NCBI RefSeq assembly: GCF_004117075.1
Contig: NZ_CP026721.1
Coordinates: forward strand, 2,202,350 to 2,266,349
Source: Fervidobacterium changbaicum
Lineage (GTDB): Bacteria; Thermotogota; Thermotogae; Thermotogales; Fervidobacteriaceae
DNA length: 64,000 nucleotides
Direction of reading: 5' to 3'
How positions within the stretch are numbered: position 1 is the stretch's first letter; each line of letters opens with the position of its first letter. The position numbers and the translations under genes were made by a program. The notes beneath the pieces are model-generated. The model was not told the DNA's origin. It made no database searches and worked only from the letters and a program-made list of their open reading frames with translations. Of this stretch, positions 36,495-43,435 are shown one piece after another.

Positions 36495-36514
36495 ACGAGG
36501 GGCTTTGCCCTCGT
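36495..36514 (-). terminator. Rho-independent terminator after the queuosine-transporter gene
   Basis: An ACGAGGG/CCCTCGT hairpin followed on the minus strand by TTCTTTTTTT. It lies about 95 nt after the stop at 36608. Confidence 0.75.
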
Positions 36515-36607
36515 TTTAATTCGAATATTTAAGTAATTTCGTTTTCATCATATCTCAAGACCAGACCAACAAAAAGTCCACGAAATTTTGTTTGATTTTG
36601 CATCTTG

Positions 36608-37300
36608 TTAAAGCTTTGCCACTTCAAAATTTCTATCGTCTTCTTTCAAAAAATTAACTCCAAGGTACACGACCCAGGTATCGACATAGTCAAGTGCGAA
36701 TTCCACAACACTGGTTGTTAGAAAAATTTGCAGGTACGTCTTAAAATCAACAAGTCCAAGGAATGCAATTGTCACAAATATGAGGTTATCGACAATTTGT
36801 CCTATCTTTGTTGCAGCGTTATTTCTCACCCAGAGTTTTGTTTTTCCTTTAAGAGCGTGATGTATCCAGACTGCCGTGTAACCGGAGAGTATAAAAGCGG
36901 TCCAACTTGCAAATGCTATTCTGGGAGTCAAAGCAAAGACTTGTGATAGATAGCTCTGTGCAAAGTCGTTTTTAGATGGAACATAGCTTGTATAGACGAG
37001 GCCAAGTAAAACAAAGGCAAGTTGCGCAAAAAATCCAGTCCAAACAGCTTTTCTTCCCTCTTCTTTACCATAAACTTCTGTCAAAATAGAATAGATAACG
37101 AATGCCATGCCCATGCTCATGTTGGCAGCAGTTACTTCAAGACCGAATAATTTGAATAGCTTCGCAACACCAAGGTTCGATGCTATGATAAGCGTGGCTA
37201 GAGCTACGTAAGCTCCTTCTCTTTTCATAAACCGAAGTGCCAAAAGAATAATCAAGGTTGAAAGCATGTACTCCAAAAACAGCACAAAAACGTTGAACAT
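36608..37300 (-). CDS. yhhQ: Queuosine-precursor transporter (VUT/YhhQ family)
   Basis: 230 aa with about six hydrophobic helices. Family features are ANMSMGMAFVIYSILTEVYGKEEGRKAVW near the N-terminal third and RNNAATKIGQIVDNLIFV near the C-terminus. Members import preQ0/preQ1 or related bases for tRNA queuosine synthesis. ATG 37300 follows AGGGAGG. The IS6-like element is inserted 17 bp upstream of the start codon, just outside the ribosome-binding site. It separates this gene from the STAS gene that previously lay about 40 bp upstream on the same strand. Expression now depends on promoters inside or at the edge of the IS. Confidence 0.9.
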   Translation of the reverse strand: MFNVFVLFLEYMLSTLIILLALRFMKREGAYVALATLIIASNLGVAKLFKLFGLEVTAANMSMGMAFVIYSILTEVYGKEEGRKAVWTGFFAQLAFVLLGLVYTSYVPSKNDFAQSYLSQVFALTPRIAFASWTAFILSGYTAVWIHHALKGKTKLWVRNNAATKIGQIVDNLIFVTIAFLGLVDFKTYLQIFLTTSVVEFALDYVDTWVVYLGVNFLKEDDRNFEVAKL

Positions 37301-37316
37301 ACCAATACCTCCCTAA

Positions 37317-37324
37317 CCTTCTTC
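37317..37324. repeat. 8-bp target-site duplication, left copy
   Basis: CCTTCTTC directly abuts the left inverted repeat of the IS6-like element; the identical octamer abuts the right end at 39014-39021. Confidence 0.9.
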
Positions 37325-37428
37325 GATGCTGTTAACTAAAAGTATTGAAAATTTCCAAAAACCGTATTATCTTCTTATTAGTGGAACACCCCCCACCATC
37401 AATTCTCACAAAAAGGAGGTACTCCACT

Positions 37429-38358
37429 ATGCAAAATTCTGTAGTCTCTTGCCCCAAATGCGGCTCTACCAACATCTACAAAAACGGTCATGATAAGTAC
37501 GGTAACCAACAATACTTTTGCAAAGACTGTAAGCGCACTTTCAGACTTGTTCATTCAAAAAAACACAAGCTCTTCTCTTTCCCTTATCCTAAATGCCCTG
37601 TCTGTGGAAAAACTATGCAAATCCACAAAGTCAAAAAAGCCTTCGTTAAGTTCCGTTGCCGTTCTTGCCATACCAGAGACGAAATCCCAACTAACTTACC
37701 TCAATTTGTCCCTCTTCCTTTCGACTCTTTCAAGTTCTTCCGTTTCCCTATCTTTATTGTCCTTAAAGCCTTCGTCCTTTATTTCAAAGCTGTGTCCTTG
37801 CGTTCCATCAGAGACTCACTTAATATCAAAGTCTCTCATGTCGCTATCTACAAGTGGATCCTTAAGTTGTCTTGTTTCTTTTCCATCCTCGTTCCTGTAG
37901 ATGCTTTCAAAGTCCATGGTGATGAAACTGTCGTTTTGTTTAAATCCAAAAAGTACTACGTTTGGTTCTTAGTTGAGCACGATTCGAATCTTATTGTTGC
38001 TTGGCATGTATCCAAATATCGCGATATGGGTCAAGTGAAGATATTGTTAGAGAAGTTCTTTGGTAACAACGAAAGAACAATCGAACTAATTACAGATGGA
38101 CTTGGTGCATATGGTGCAGTGAAGATACTATACAAGAATATCAATCATATTGTTGTGAGACTTGGGCAAAACAATCAATGTGAATCGAAGTTTTCGTTAT
38201 TCCAAGACTTTGTACGAGCCAAGCGTGGATTTAAGAATATTGACAATCTTCCAATGTACGTGAACAGCTTTTGTGTAGTGAGAAATCTCTTGAAACTGAA
38301 CAACAATGATATTGCGCGTGTTATCTGTGTTCTATTGTCTTCCATCACTACAAGTTAA
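37429..38358 (+). CDS. IS6-like DDE transposase, complete
   Basis: 309 aa. It has two N-terminal zinc ribbons (CPKCGSTNIYKNG ... CKDC and CPVCGKTM ... CRSC), then a helix-turn-helix region (LRSIRDSLNIKVSHVAIYKW). The DDE catalytic domain has Asp in VHGDETVV, Asp in LITDGLGAYGAV and Glu in NQCESKFSLF. ATG 37429 follows AAAGGAGG; the upstream frame has no site. The start lies 104 bp inside the left end. It appears intact and is probably functional. Confidence 0.9.
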   Translation: MQNSVVSCPKCGSTNIYKNGHDKYGNQQYFCKDCKRTFRLVHSKKHKLFSFPYPKCPVCGKTMQIHKVKKAFVKFRCRSCHTRDEIPTNLPQFVPLPFDSFKFFRFPIFIVLKAFVLYFKAVSLRSIRDSLNIKVSHVAIYKWILKLSCFFSILVPVDAFKVHGDETVVLFKSKKYYVWFLVEHDSNLIVAWHVSKYRDMGQVKILLEKFFGNNERTIELITDGLGAYGAVKILYKNINHIVVRLGQNNQCESKFSLFQDFVRAKRGFKNIDNLPMYVNSFCVVRNLLKLNNNDIARVICVLLSSITTS

Positions 38359-38364
38359 CAGGAT

Positions 38365-39006
38365 CCTTTCGACTCTTTCAAGTTCTTCCGTTTCCCTATC
38401 TTTATTGTCCTTAAAGCCTTCGTCCTTTATTTCAAAGCTGTGTCCTTGCGTTCCATCAGAGACTCACTTAATATCAAAGTCTCTCATGTCGCTATCTACA
38501 AGTGGATCCTTAAGTTGTCTTGTTTCTTTTCCATCCTCGTTCCTGTAGATGCTTTCAAAGTCCATGGTGATGAAACTGTCGTTGTGTTTAAATCCAAAAA
38601 GTACTACGTTTGGTTCTTAGTTGAGCACAATTCGAATCTTATTGTTGCTTGGCATGTGTCTAAGTATCGTGATATGGGTCAGGTGAAGATATTGTTAGAG
38701 AAGTTCTTTGGTAACAACGAAAGAGAAATCGAACTAATCACTGATGGACTTGGTGCGTATGGTGCAGTGAAGATACTATACAAGAATATCAACCATATAG
38801 TTGTGAGACTTGGGCAGAACAATCAATGTGAATCTAAATTTTCGTTATTCCAAGACTTTGTACGAGCCAAGCGTGGATTTAAGAATATTGACAATCTTCC
38901 AATGTACGTAAACAGCTTTTGTGTAGTGAGAAATCTCTTGAAACTGAACGGGAATGATATTGCGCGTGTTATGAGTGTTCTATTGTCTTCCATCACTACA
39001 AGTTAA
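38365..39006 (+). pseudogene. 5'-truncated second transposase copy
   Basis: It repeats codons from PFDSFKFF to the stop of the first copy, in the same frame (216-codon period), directly after the first copy's stop and inner end. The zinc ribbons are missing while all three catalytic residues remain. By hand count about two dozen bases differ from copy 1. None lie in the first 215 bp or so; all are later and mostly at third codon positions. A GTG at 38440 could start a short protein but has no clear ribosome-binding site. Confidence 0.85.
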
Positions 39007-39013
39007 CAGCATC

Positions 39014-39021
39014 CCTTCTTC
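39014..39021. repeat. 8-bp target-site duplication, right copy
   Basis: CCTTCTTC, identical to 37317-37324. Confidence 0.9.
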
Positions 39022-39032
39022 TTTAACTTTGA

Positions 39033-39365
39033 TTATTCATCTTTAATGGCATTACTGACTGTCTCGTAGATTCTTATGATTCTATCTAGACCAGTTACCT
39101 CGAATAATGTTCGAATATTCTTGTTGGGGGCAACAATCTTTAGATATCCGTCCTGTAAAACCAATCTTTTATAAATACCGACAAGAATACCTAAACCATA
39201 GCTGTCAATATTCGTGGCGTGTGTCATATCCAGTATTACGTACTTTTTTCCATTCTCTAAGAATTCAGAGATAACCCAGTCCTTAAAACTTTGCGCATTT
39301 TGTATATCGATAGATCCACCAATCTTAATGACCACAGCTTTTCCATGTTCGGTGTATGTGTACAT
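39033..39365 (-). CDS. STAS-domain protein (anti-sigma-factor-antagonist type)
   Basis: About 110 aa, a single STAS domain. The phosphorylatable-serine region is VILDMTHATNIDSYGLGIL, preceded by VVIKIGGSIDIQNAQ. Such proteins switch partners with anti-sigma kinases or act in stress modules; no kinase gene is adjacent. The ATG at 39365 is well spaced from GAGGTG; the GTG at 39377 overlaps that site. Before the IS insertion it was followed closely by the queuosine-transporter gene. Confidence 0.85.
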   Translation of the reverse strand: MYTYTEHGKAVVIKIGGSIDIQNAQSFKDWVISEFLENGKKYVILDMTHATNIDSYGLGILVGIYKRLVLQDGYLKIVAPNKNIRTLFEVTGLDRIIRIYETVSNAIKDE

Positions 39366-39411
39366 AGTTTGTATCACCTCTTTCCACCAATTATGCCGAA
39401 TCTACATAATA

Positions 39412-40785
39412 TTAAGAACGCGAAAGAGCATAGACCAAATAGATCGCTATGCTTGTTGTGAATAATGTGAGCACAGCAACAAAGAAAGTTTCTTTCACAA
39501 ATATTTTGTTGTTCATTTCTATACCGTATAGTTTCAGTATCCTTGACCACATGATACCTGCCAACGCACCTATGAGTGTTATGTTTCCACCTATGTTTGA
39601 ACCAACAACAAGGCTCATAGCGTAGTTTATTGGCTTTTTGTGTAATGCTTGCGCAAAGAATATAGTCATTGGCTGGTTTATCATCACGTTCGCAGCGAAA
39701 GCTGTAATAAACGTCGTCAATACGGTGCCAACTAGTTCGTTTTTGAAGTTAAAAAGCGAGCCTACGTATTTCGTTATTCCAAACCTTGTAAAAATATGCA
39801 CAAATACAAAGAACGTTAACACCATCGGTAGCATCTTCCAAGGGACTCGTCTTAATGTATCAACTAAGAAAGTAAGGTTGTAATCAAACCTTCCGACTTC
39901 AACTACGACTTCATCTCTTTCAGAAAGTACATCTGAGAAGGCCGTATTCAGAAGAAGATATATCCCTGAAAATATCAAAATTGCCTTCCAAAGTTGTAGA
40001 CCAATCAAATCACCTATCGCTATTGTAATAAAGAACAACATAAAAAATCCGCTTGATAAAAAAGCATAGCGTTTGTCTTTGATTGCGTTTTGAAGTTCTA
40101 CTCCATTTTCACTACTTTCGAGTGTAATGGTAATTTCTTTGGGTAGTGTATTTCTATATTTGAGATAAAAAGCAATGAACGATGTAATTATAGCTACAAT
40201 CGTTGGAAAAAACATCAGTTTTGCGTATCCAAAAAAGGTAAGTGAATAAGCTTGAGCTACTATAACATTAGTTGGATTCCCAATGTAAAAGAACATACTC
40301 CAAGTATTTGATGCAAAGAAGACAGAAATCAAATACGGTATCGGATTAATTCCTGCGTACTGGCTTATGTAAACGATAATAGGCGTAAGTGTCAAAGTCA
40401 CGATATCGTTAGATGTAAAGATCGTAAGTACACCAGCAATAAGGACGAGATTTACAAACAGCTTTTTCCCCGTCTTGGAAACGCTTGCAAATCTGTACGC
40501 AATGAGCTTAAGGACTCCGGAAGCATCGAGAGAACCACATATGTAAGCCGAACCAAAGAATATTATCAGTATCTGCCAGGGAACTATATTCATCTGCGGC
40601 ATTATAGCTGTCTTTATGGTCGTTAACGACGCAATGCCTGAGGCTATCAACAATCCAAGTACTCCTAAGGATACTCTTGCGTAGTCTAAAACTACTCTCT
40701 TGTTTCTAAAAACAACTTCAGGCTCTTTTATAACAAGATACACGGTAGCGAAAAACAGATGAATCGTGATTATCGTTGCTATCAT
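39412..40785 (-). CDS. ArsB/SLC13-type anion permease
   Basis: About 457 aa with 10-12 hydrophobic helices. Ion-transporter-superfamily features include FTSNDIVTLTLTPIIVYI and the later MINQPMTIFFAQAL and GSNIGGNITLIGALAGIMW, which form the two-fold repeat of hairpin motifs (SND / NIGGN). The substrate could be arsenite, citrate-like anions or sodium-coupled solutes; it cannot be decided. ATG 40785 follows GGGTG; the GTG at 40794 overlaps the site. It is on the same strand and directly upstream of the STAS gene. Confidence 0.8.
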   Translation of the reverse strand: MIATIITIHLFFATVYLVIKEPEVVFRNKRVVLDYARVSLGVLGLLIASGIASLTTIKTAIMPQMNIVPWQILIIFFGSAYICGSLDASGVLKLIAYRFASVSKTGKKLFVNLVLIAGVLTIFTSNDIVTLTLTPIIVYISQYAGINPIPYLISVFFASNTWSMFFYIGNPTNVIVAQAYSLTFFGYAKLMFFPTIVAIITSFIAFYLKYRNTLPKEITITLESSENGVELQNAIKDKRYAFLSSGFFMLFFITIAIGDLIGLQLWKAILIFSGIYLLLNTAFSDVLSERDEVVVEVGRFDYNLTFLVDTLRRVPWKMLPMVLTFFVFVHIFTRFGITKYVGSLFNFKNELVGTVLTTFITAFAANVMINQPMTIFFAQALHKKPINYAMSLVVGSNIGGNITLIGALAGIMWSRILKLYGIEMNNKIFVKETFFVAVLTLFTTSIAIYLVYALSRS

Positions 40786-40819
40786 CCATATCACCCGTCG
40801 GACGATGAAGATAGAAAAA

Positions 40820-41767
40820 TCACATAAGAAGGCCCTTAATAATCAGCTCAGTAGCTTCATCTTCTGTCAATCCTTTTGCCATAAGTGTTTCAAGTTGCTT
40901 CTCACTTACACGGCCTATCGAAGCTTCATGGGTCAACTCTGCAAGGTCATTTGTTATTTTTAGAATAGGGGTAGTTGATACCACAACTTTTTCGCCTTTT
41001 GTAATTTCCTCACAAGAGATGTGAGCTCTGGAATAAGGTGCGTTGCCGTAAGCTTCGTTTAGAACATTTACTTTAGATTCATCAAGTCCGACAACAACAG
41101 TCTTGGCAAGGCCCCTCGCTCTTTCTCCATTTAGATAAACTACTTCGTTTATGTCCACTTCATCATTCTTGGAAGCTTTTACTTTGCTGACAAGTTCACC
41201 TACGGCATTTTCTTTTAAGGTTAGGTTCATTTTCACTTCCAGTCTTCCGACTCTTGTCTTTGTAAGGTGGAACGTATTCCTGTATACTCCACCATTTTCA
41301 ACTACAGCATTAGTTGTTGTCTTAAGCGTTATTGTCCCCGCATCACTATGGTAATGTTCATCGTTATATTCCATGATGGCTCCTTCTTCGACAACTACGT
41401 TGGAAACGGCTTCGTGTGTGAATTCCTCAGCTTGCGGAAAAACGCAGTGAGCGGTGAATTTAACCTTGGCGTTTTTCTTCACTCTTATGTTGAACACAAC
41501 ACGCTGGTAGCCCTTCTTTTCTAAATAGCCTGTGCAAACATGAATAGGAAACGGAATTTGGACATTCTCCTCTATTTCCATATCGACCTGGACACCATCT
41601 TGCATTGTTGTGGGAACTAATTTCAAACCTGGGACGTTGTTAAGACCTATTACACGGTTACCGCTTATTATGATTGAAGCTATCCTTTTATCCATAAAGT
41701 TCGAAGCATCAGTTCCAAGTTTTTCCGCTGTTTTAACAATTGCCTCAAATTCCTTTTTCACATCCAT
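40820..41767 (-). CDS. SufB/SufD-family Fe-S cluster scaffold protein
   Basis: 315 aa. The beta-helix core of SufB/SufD is visible in VKKNAKVKFTAHCVFPQAEEFTHEAVSNVVVEEGA, and the C-terminal signature in LTHEASIGRVSEKQLETLMAKGLTEDEA. It is short for SufB (about 470 aa), having only a minimal N-terminal region. With SufC it would form a two-gene minimal scaffold-ATPase system for Fe-S cluster assembly. It starts 12 bp after the SufC stop; no SufS, SufU or SufE gene is adjacent. Confidence 0.85.
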   Translation of the reverse strand: MDVKKEFEAIVKTAEKLGTDASNFMDKRIASIIISGNRVIGLNNVPGLKLVPTTMQDGVQVDMEIEENVQIPFPIHVCTGYLEKKGYQRVVFNIRVKKNAKVKFTAHCVFPQAEEFTHEAVSNVVVEEGAIMEYNDEHYHSDAGTITLKTTTNAVVENGGVYRNTFHLTKTRVGRLEVKMNLTLKENAVGELVSKVKASKNDEVDINEVVYLNGERARGLAKTVVVGLDESKVNVLNEAYGNAPYSRAHISCEEITKGEKVVVSTTPILKITNDLAELTHEASIGRVSEKQLETLMAKGLTEDEATELIIKGLLM

Positions 41768-41779
41768 ACTTTCATCTCC

Positions 41780-42514
41780 CTATTTCCCGAGTTCGTTATT
41801 TTGAGGAATATTCGGATGTGTACAAGCTTCACAGGTATTTCGGAATGCGTTTAAGACATTTTCTGTTTTACCGTGCATTAAAACCTTGCCAGCGCATATT
41901 AGATAACCGTAGTCTGTGTTGTAAGCCATCTCTTCTCTGTGTGTTATTATAATTGGTGTTCCACCATATTGCGCGATGTAATTAACAACATCGTTGATTA
42001 TGTTCAAGCTCATCAAGTCGATCCCGGAATCCGGTTCGTCTAATATCGCGTATCTTGGTTTTAGCAATATTATTGATGCCAACTCTACGCGCTTTCTTTC
42101 TCCACCACTCAGCGTTTTGTCAACAAACCTTTTAAGATAAAGATTGGGATTGAGCCCTACGAACTCCATTGCCTCGATAACCTCGTTTTTTTGGAGTGCG
42201 AGTTTCCCACCTAATGTCAGGTAACTTTCTATGGTCATTCCCTCAAATCTTGCAGGCTCTTGCCACATTAAGGTAATTCCAAGCTTGGCTCTTTCTGTTA
42301 CTGTTAAACTGGTAATGTCCTTGCCGTCAAGCATGATTTTCCCTTTGTAGGGTTTGTACGAACTCAGCCCCATTATAACGTATCCTATCGTGCTCTTTCC
42401 TGCACCGTTTGTTCCAATTACTGCGTATTTATAACCTGGTAAAAACTTCATAGTCACATCACTTAGTATCTCTTTTTCATTAGTTCTGTAGGATATCTCA
42501 ACCAGCTCTAACAT
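41780..42514 (-). CDS. sufC: SufC-type Fe-S assembly ATPase
   Basis: About 244 aa, ABC ATPase fold. Walker A is GTNGAGKST, the Q-loop region ITLMWQEPARFEGM, the signature LSGGERKRVELA, Walker B YAILDEPDSGID, and switch His in IITHRE. The PDSG(L/I)D pattern is characteristic of SufC. It drives SufB/D conformational change during cluster assembly. ATG 42514 is 6 nt after GAGGTG; the TTG at 42535 lies before the site. Confidence 0.92.
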   Translation of the reverse strand: MLELVEISYRTNEKEILSDVTMKFLPGYKYAVIGTNGAGKSTIGYVIMGLSSYKPYKGKIMLDGKDITSLTVTERAKLGITLMWQEPARFEGMTIESYLTLGGKLALQKNEVIEAMEFVGLNPNLYLKRFVDKTLSGGERKRVELASIILLKPRYAILDEPDSGIDLMSLNIINDVVNYIAQYGGTPIIITHREEMAYNTDYGYLICAGKVLMHGKTENVLNAFRNTCEACTHPNIPQNNELGK

Positions 42515-42540
42515 CCTTTTCACCTCGTCCAACAATTTTA

Positions 42541-43281
42541 TTATCCTATTTTGACTATTTTTCCATTTTCGAACTTGGCTATTAATCGAAAATGATCTAT
42601 CATCTGACAGAATTCCAAATCTTTCTCAAAGCCCAGTTCCCGCAACCTGTGTGCGTGCTCTCCTGAAAAATCTGGACGTTTCAGTGATTCCCAGAGTTTT
42701 AACGCTATAATGGAGCTATCTGACAACCGGTGAGAACGTTTTCTAACAATTCCAAAAATAATCGCTCCTGCAACTTGGATGTCTTCGTAAGATGCTTCAC
42801 CGTTGTTCCCAGCACAAATAATCGCAATATTTGTATAAGCGTCGTAACCGCTGAGCATGTTGACCACCGAACTTAAATTGAGGAAAGAAGCTAATAGAAC
42901 TTTCTGAGCTATCCTTGAAGCACTGAGTATAGAACTAGTTCCGTTTGTTGTAGTCAGAATAACAGTTTTTTCCTTTACGGTTTTTTCATCGTACTCGAAA
43001 GGAGAATTCCCCAAATCGAAACCTTCAATCTTCTGTCCTCCTCGTTCACCACCCAGAAGATAACCTGGGTTATAATACTTCAGACTCAAGGCTTGCGCGA
43101 TATCTGAAACTGGTATAACACATGTTGCACCATTCGATAAGGCAGTAATTATCGTAGAAGTTGCACGTAGTACATCAATTACTACCGAAATATCGAAATA
43201 TTTAATCACGTCAGGTACTTCCGAATCTATTTTCCGTTCAAATAACTCCACTTCTTTGTAGTTGAAGAACGTGTAAAGCAA
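42541..43281 (-). CDS. comB: 2-phosphosulfolactate phosphatase-like protein (ComB family)
   Basis: About 246 aa. Family motifs are VVIDVLRATSTIITAL, GGERGGQKIEGFDLGNSPFEY, TTTNGTSS and CAGNNGEASYEDI. ComB makes sulfolactate in coenzyme M synthesis in methanogens; in bacteria lacking coenzyme M the real substrate is unknown. The start is uncertain: TTG 43281 lies 6 nt after GAGGTG, while GTG 43290 is inside that site. A 10-bp palindrome surrounds the -10 box just upstream. Confidence 0.82.
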   Translation of the reverse strand: MLYTFFNYKEVELFERKIDSEVPDVIKYFDISVVIDVLRATSTIITALSNGATCVIPVSDIAQALSLKYYNPGYLLGGERGGQKIEGFDLGNSPFEYDEKTVKEKTVILTTTNGTSSILSASRIAQKVLLASFLNLSSVVNMLSGYDAYTNIAIICAGNNGEASYEDIQVAGAIIFGIVRKRSHRLSDSSIIALKLWESLKRPDFSGEHAHRLRELGFEKDLEFCQMIDHFRLIAKFENGKIVKIG

Positions 43282-43287
43282 AAAAAT

Positions 43288-43319
43288 CACCTCAGAGACA
43301 ATTATACACCTCTGAGGTG
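43288..43319 (-). promoter_or_regulatory. Operator-like palindrome around the comB -10 box
   Basis: CACCTCAGAG and CTCTGAGGTG are exact complements separated by 12 bp. On the minus strand the spacer contains TATAAT (43301-43306). The downstream arm contains the GAGGTG ribosome-binding site. The arms could bind a dimeric repressor or fold in RNA to hide the site. Confidence 0.55.
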
Positions 43320-43435
43320 GGATTAAGTGAAAAACGTATTGTAGCAATTAGTACAGAGTATTAATTTTTCGTAAATTTAGACCTTTCGTGTAAAACCTTG
43401 GTAAAATCATCAACAGACATAGGTTTACCAAAGTA

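Larger units (their letters stand above)
37325..39013 (+). mobile_element. IS6-like insertion sequence with an internal tandem partial copy
   Basis: The ends are exact 13-bp inverted repeats, GATGCTGTTAACT at 37325-37337 and its complement at 39001-39013. An identical 8-bp target duplication lies on both sides. Repeat length, the CTGTT core, target-duplication size and a single DDE transposase all suit the IS6 group or a relative. Inside are one complete transposase gene and a second head-to-tail copy of its 3' two-thirds (period 648 bp: 37717-38364 and 38365-39012). An inner right end with one mismatch in the repeat lies at 38353-38365. Confidence 0.85.

Noticed and set aside
38440..39006. 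Second transposase copy as an independent functional gene
   Set aside because: It lacks the zinc ribbons and a ribosome-binding site; the frame is kept only because the repeat period is a multiple of three.
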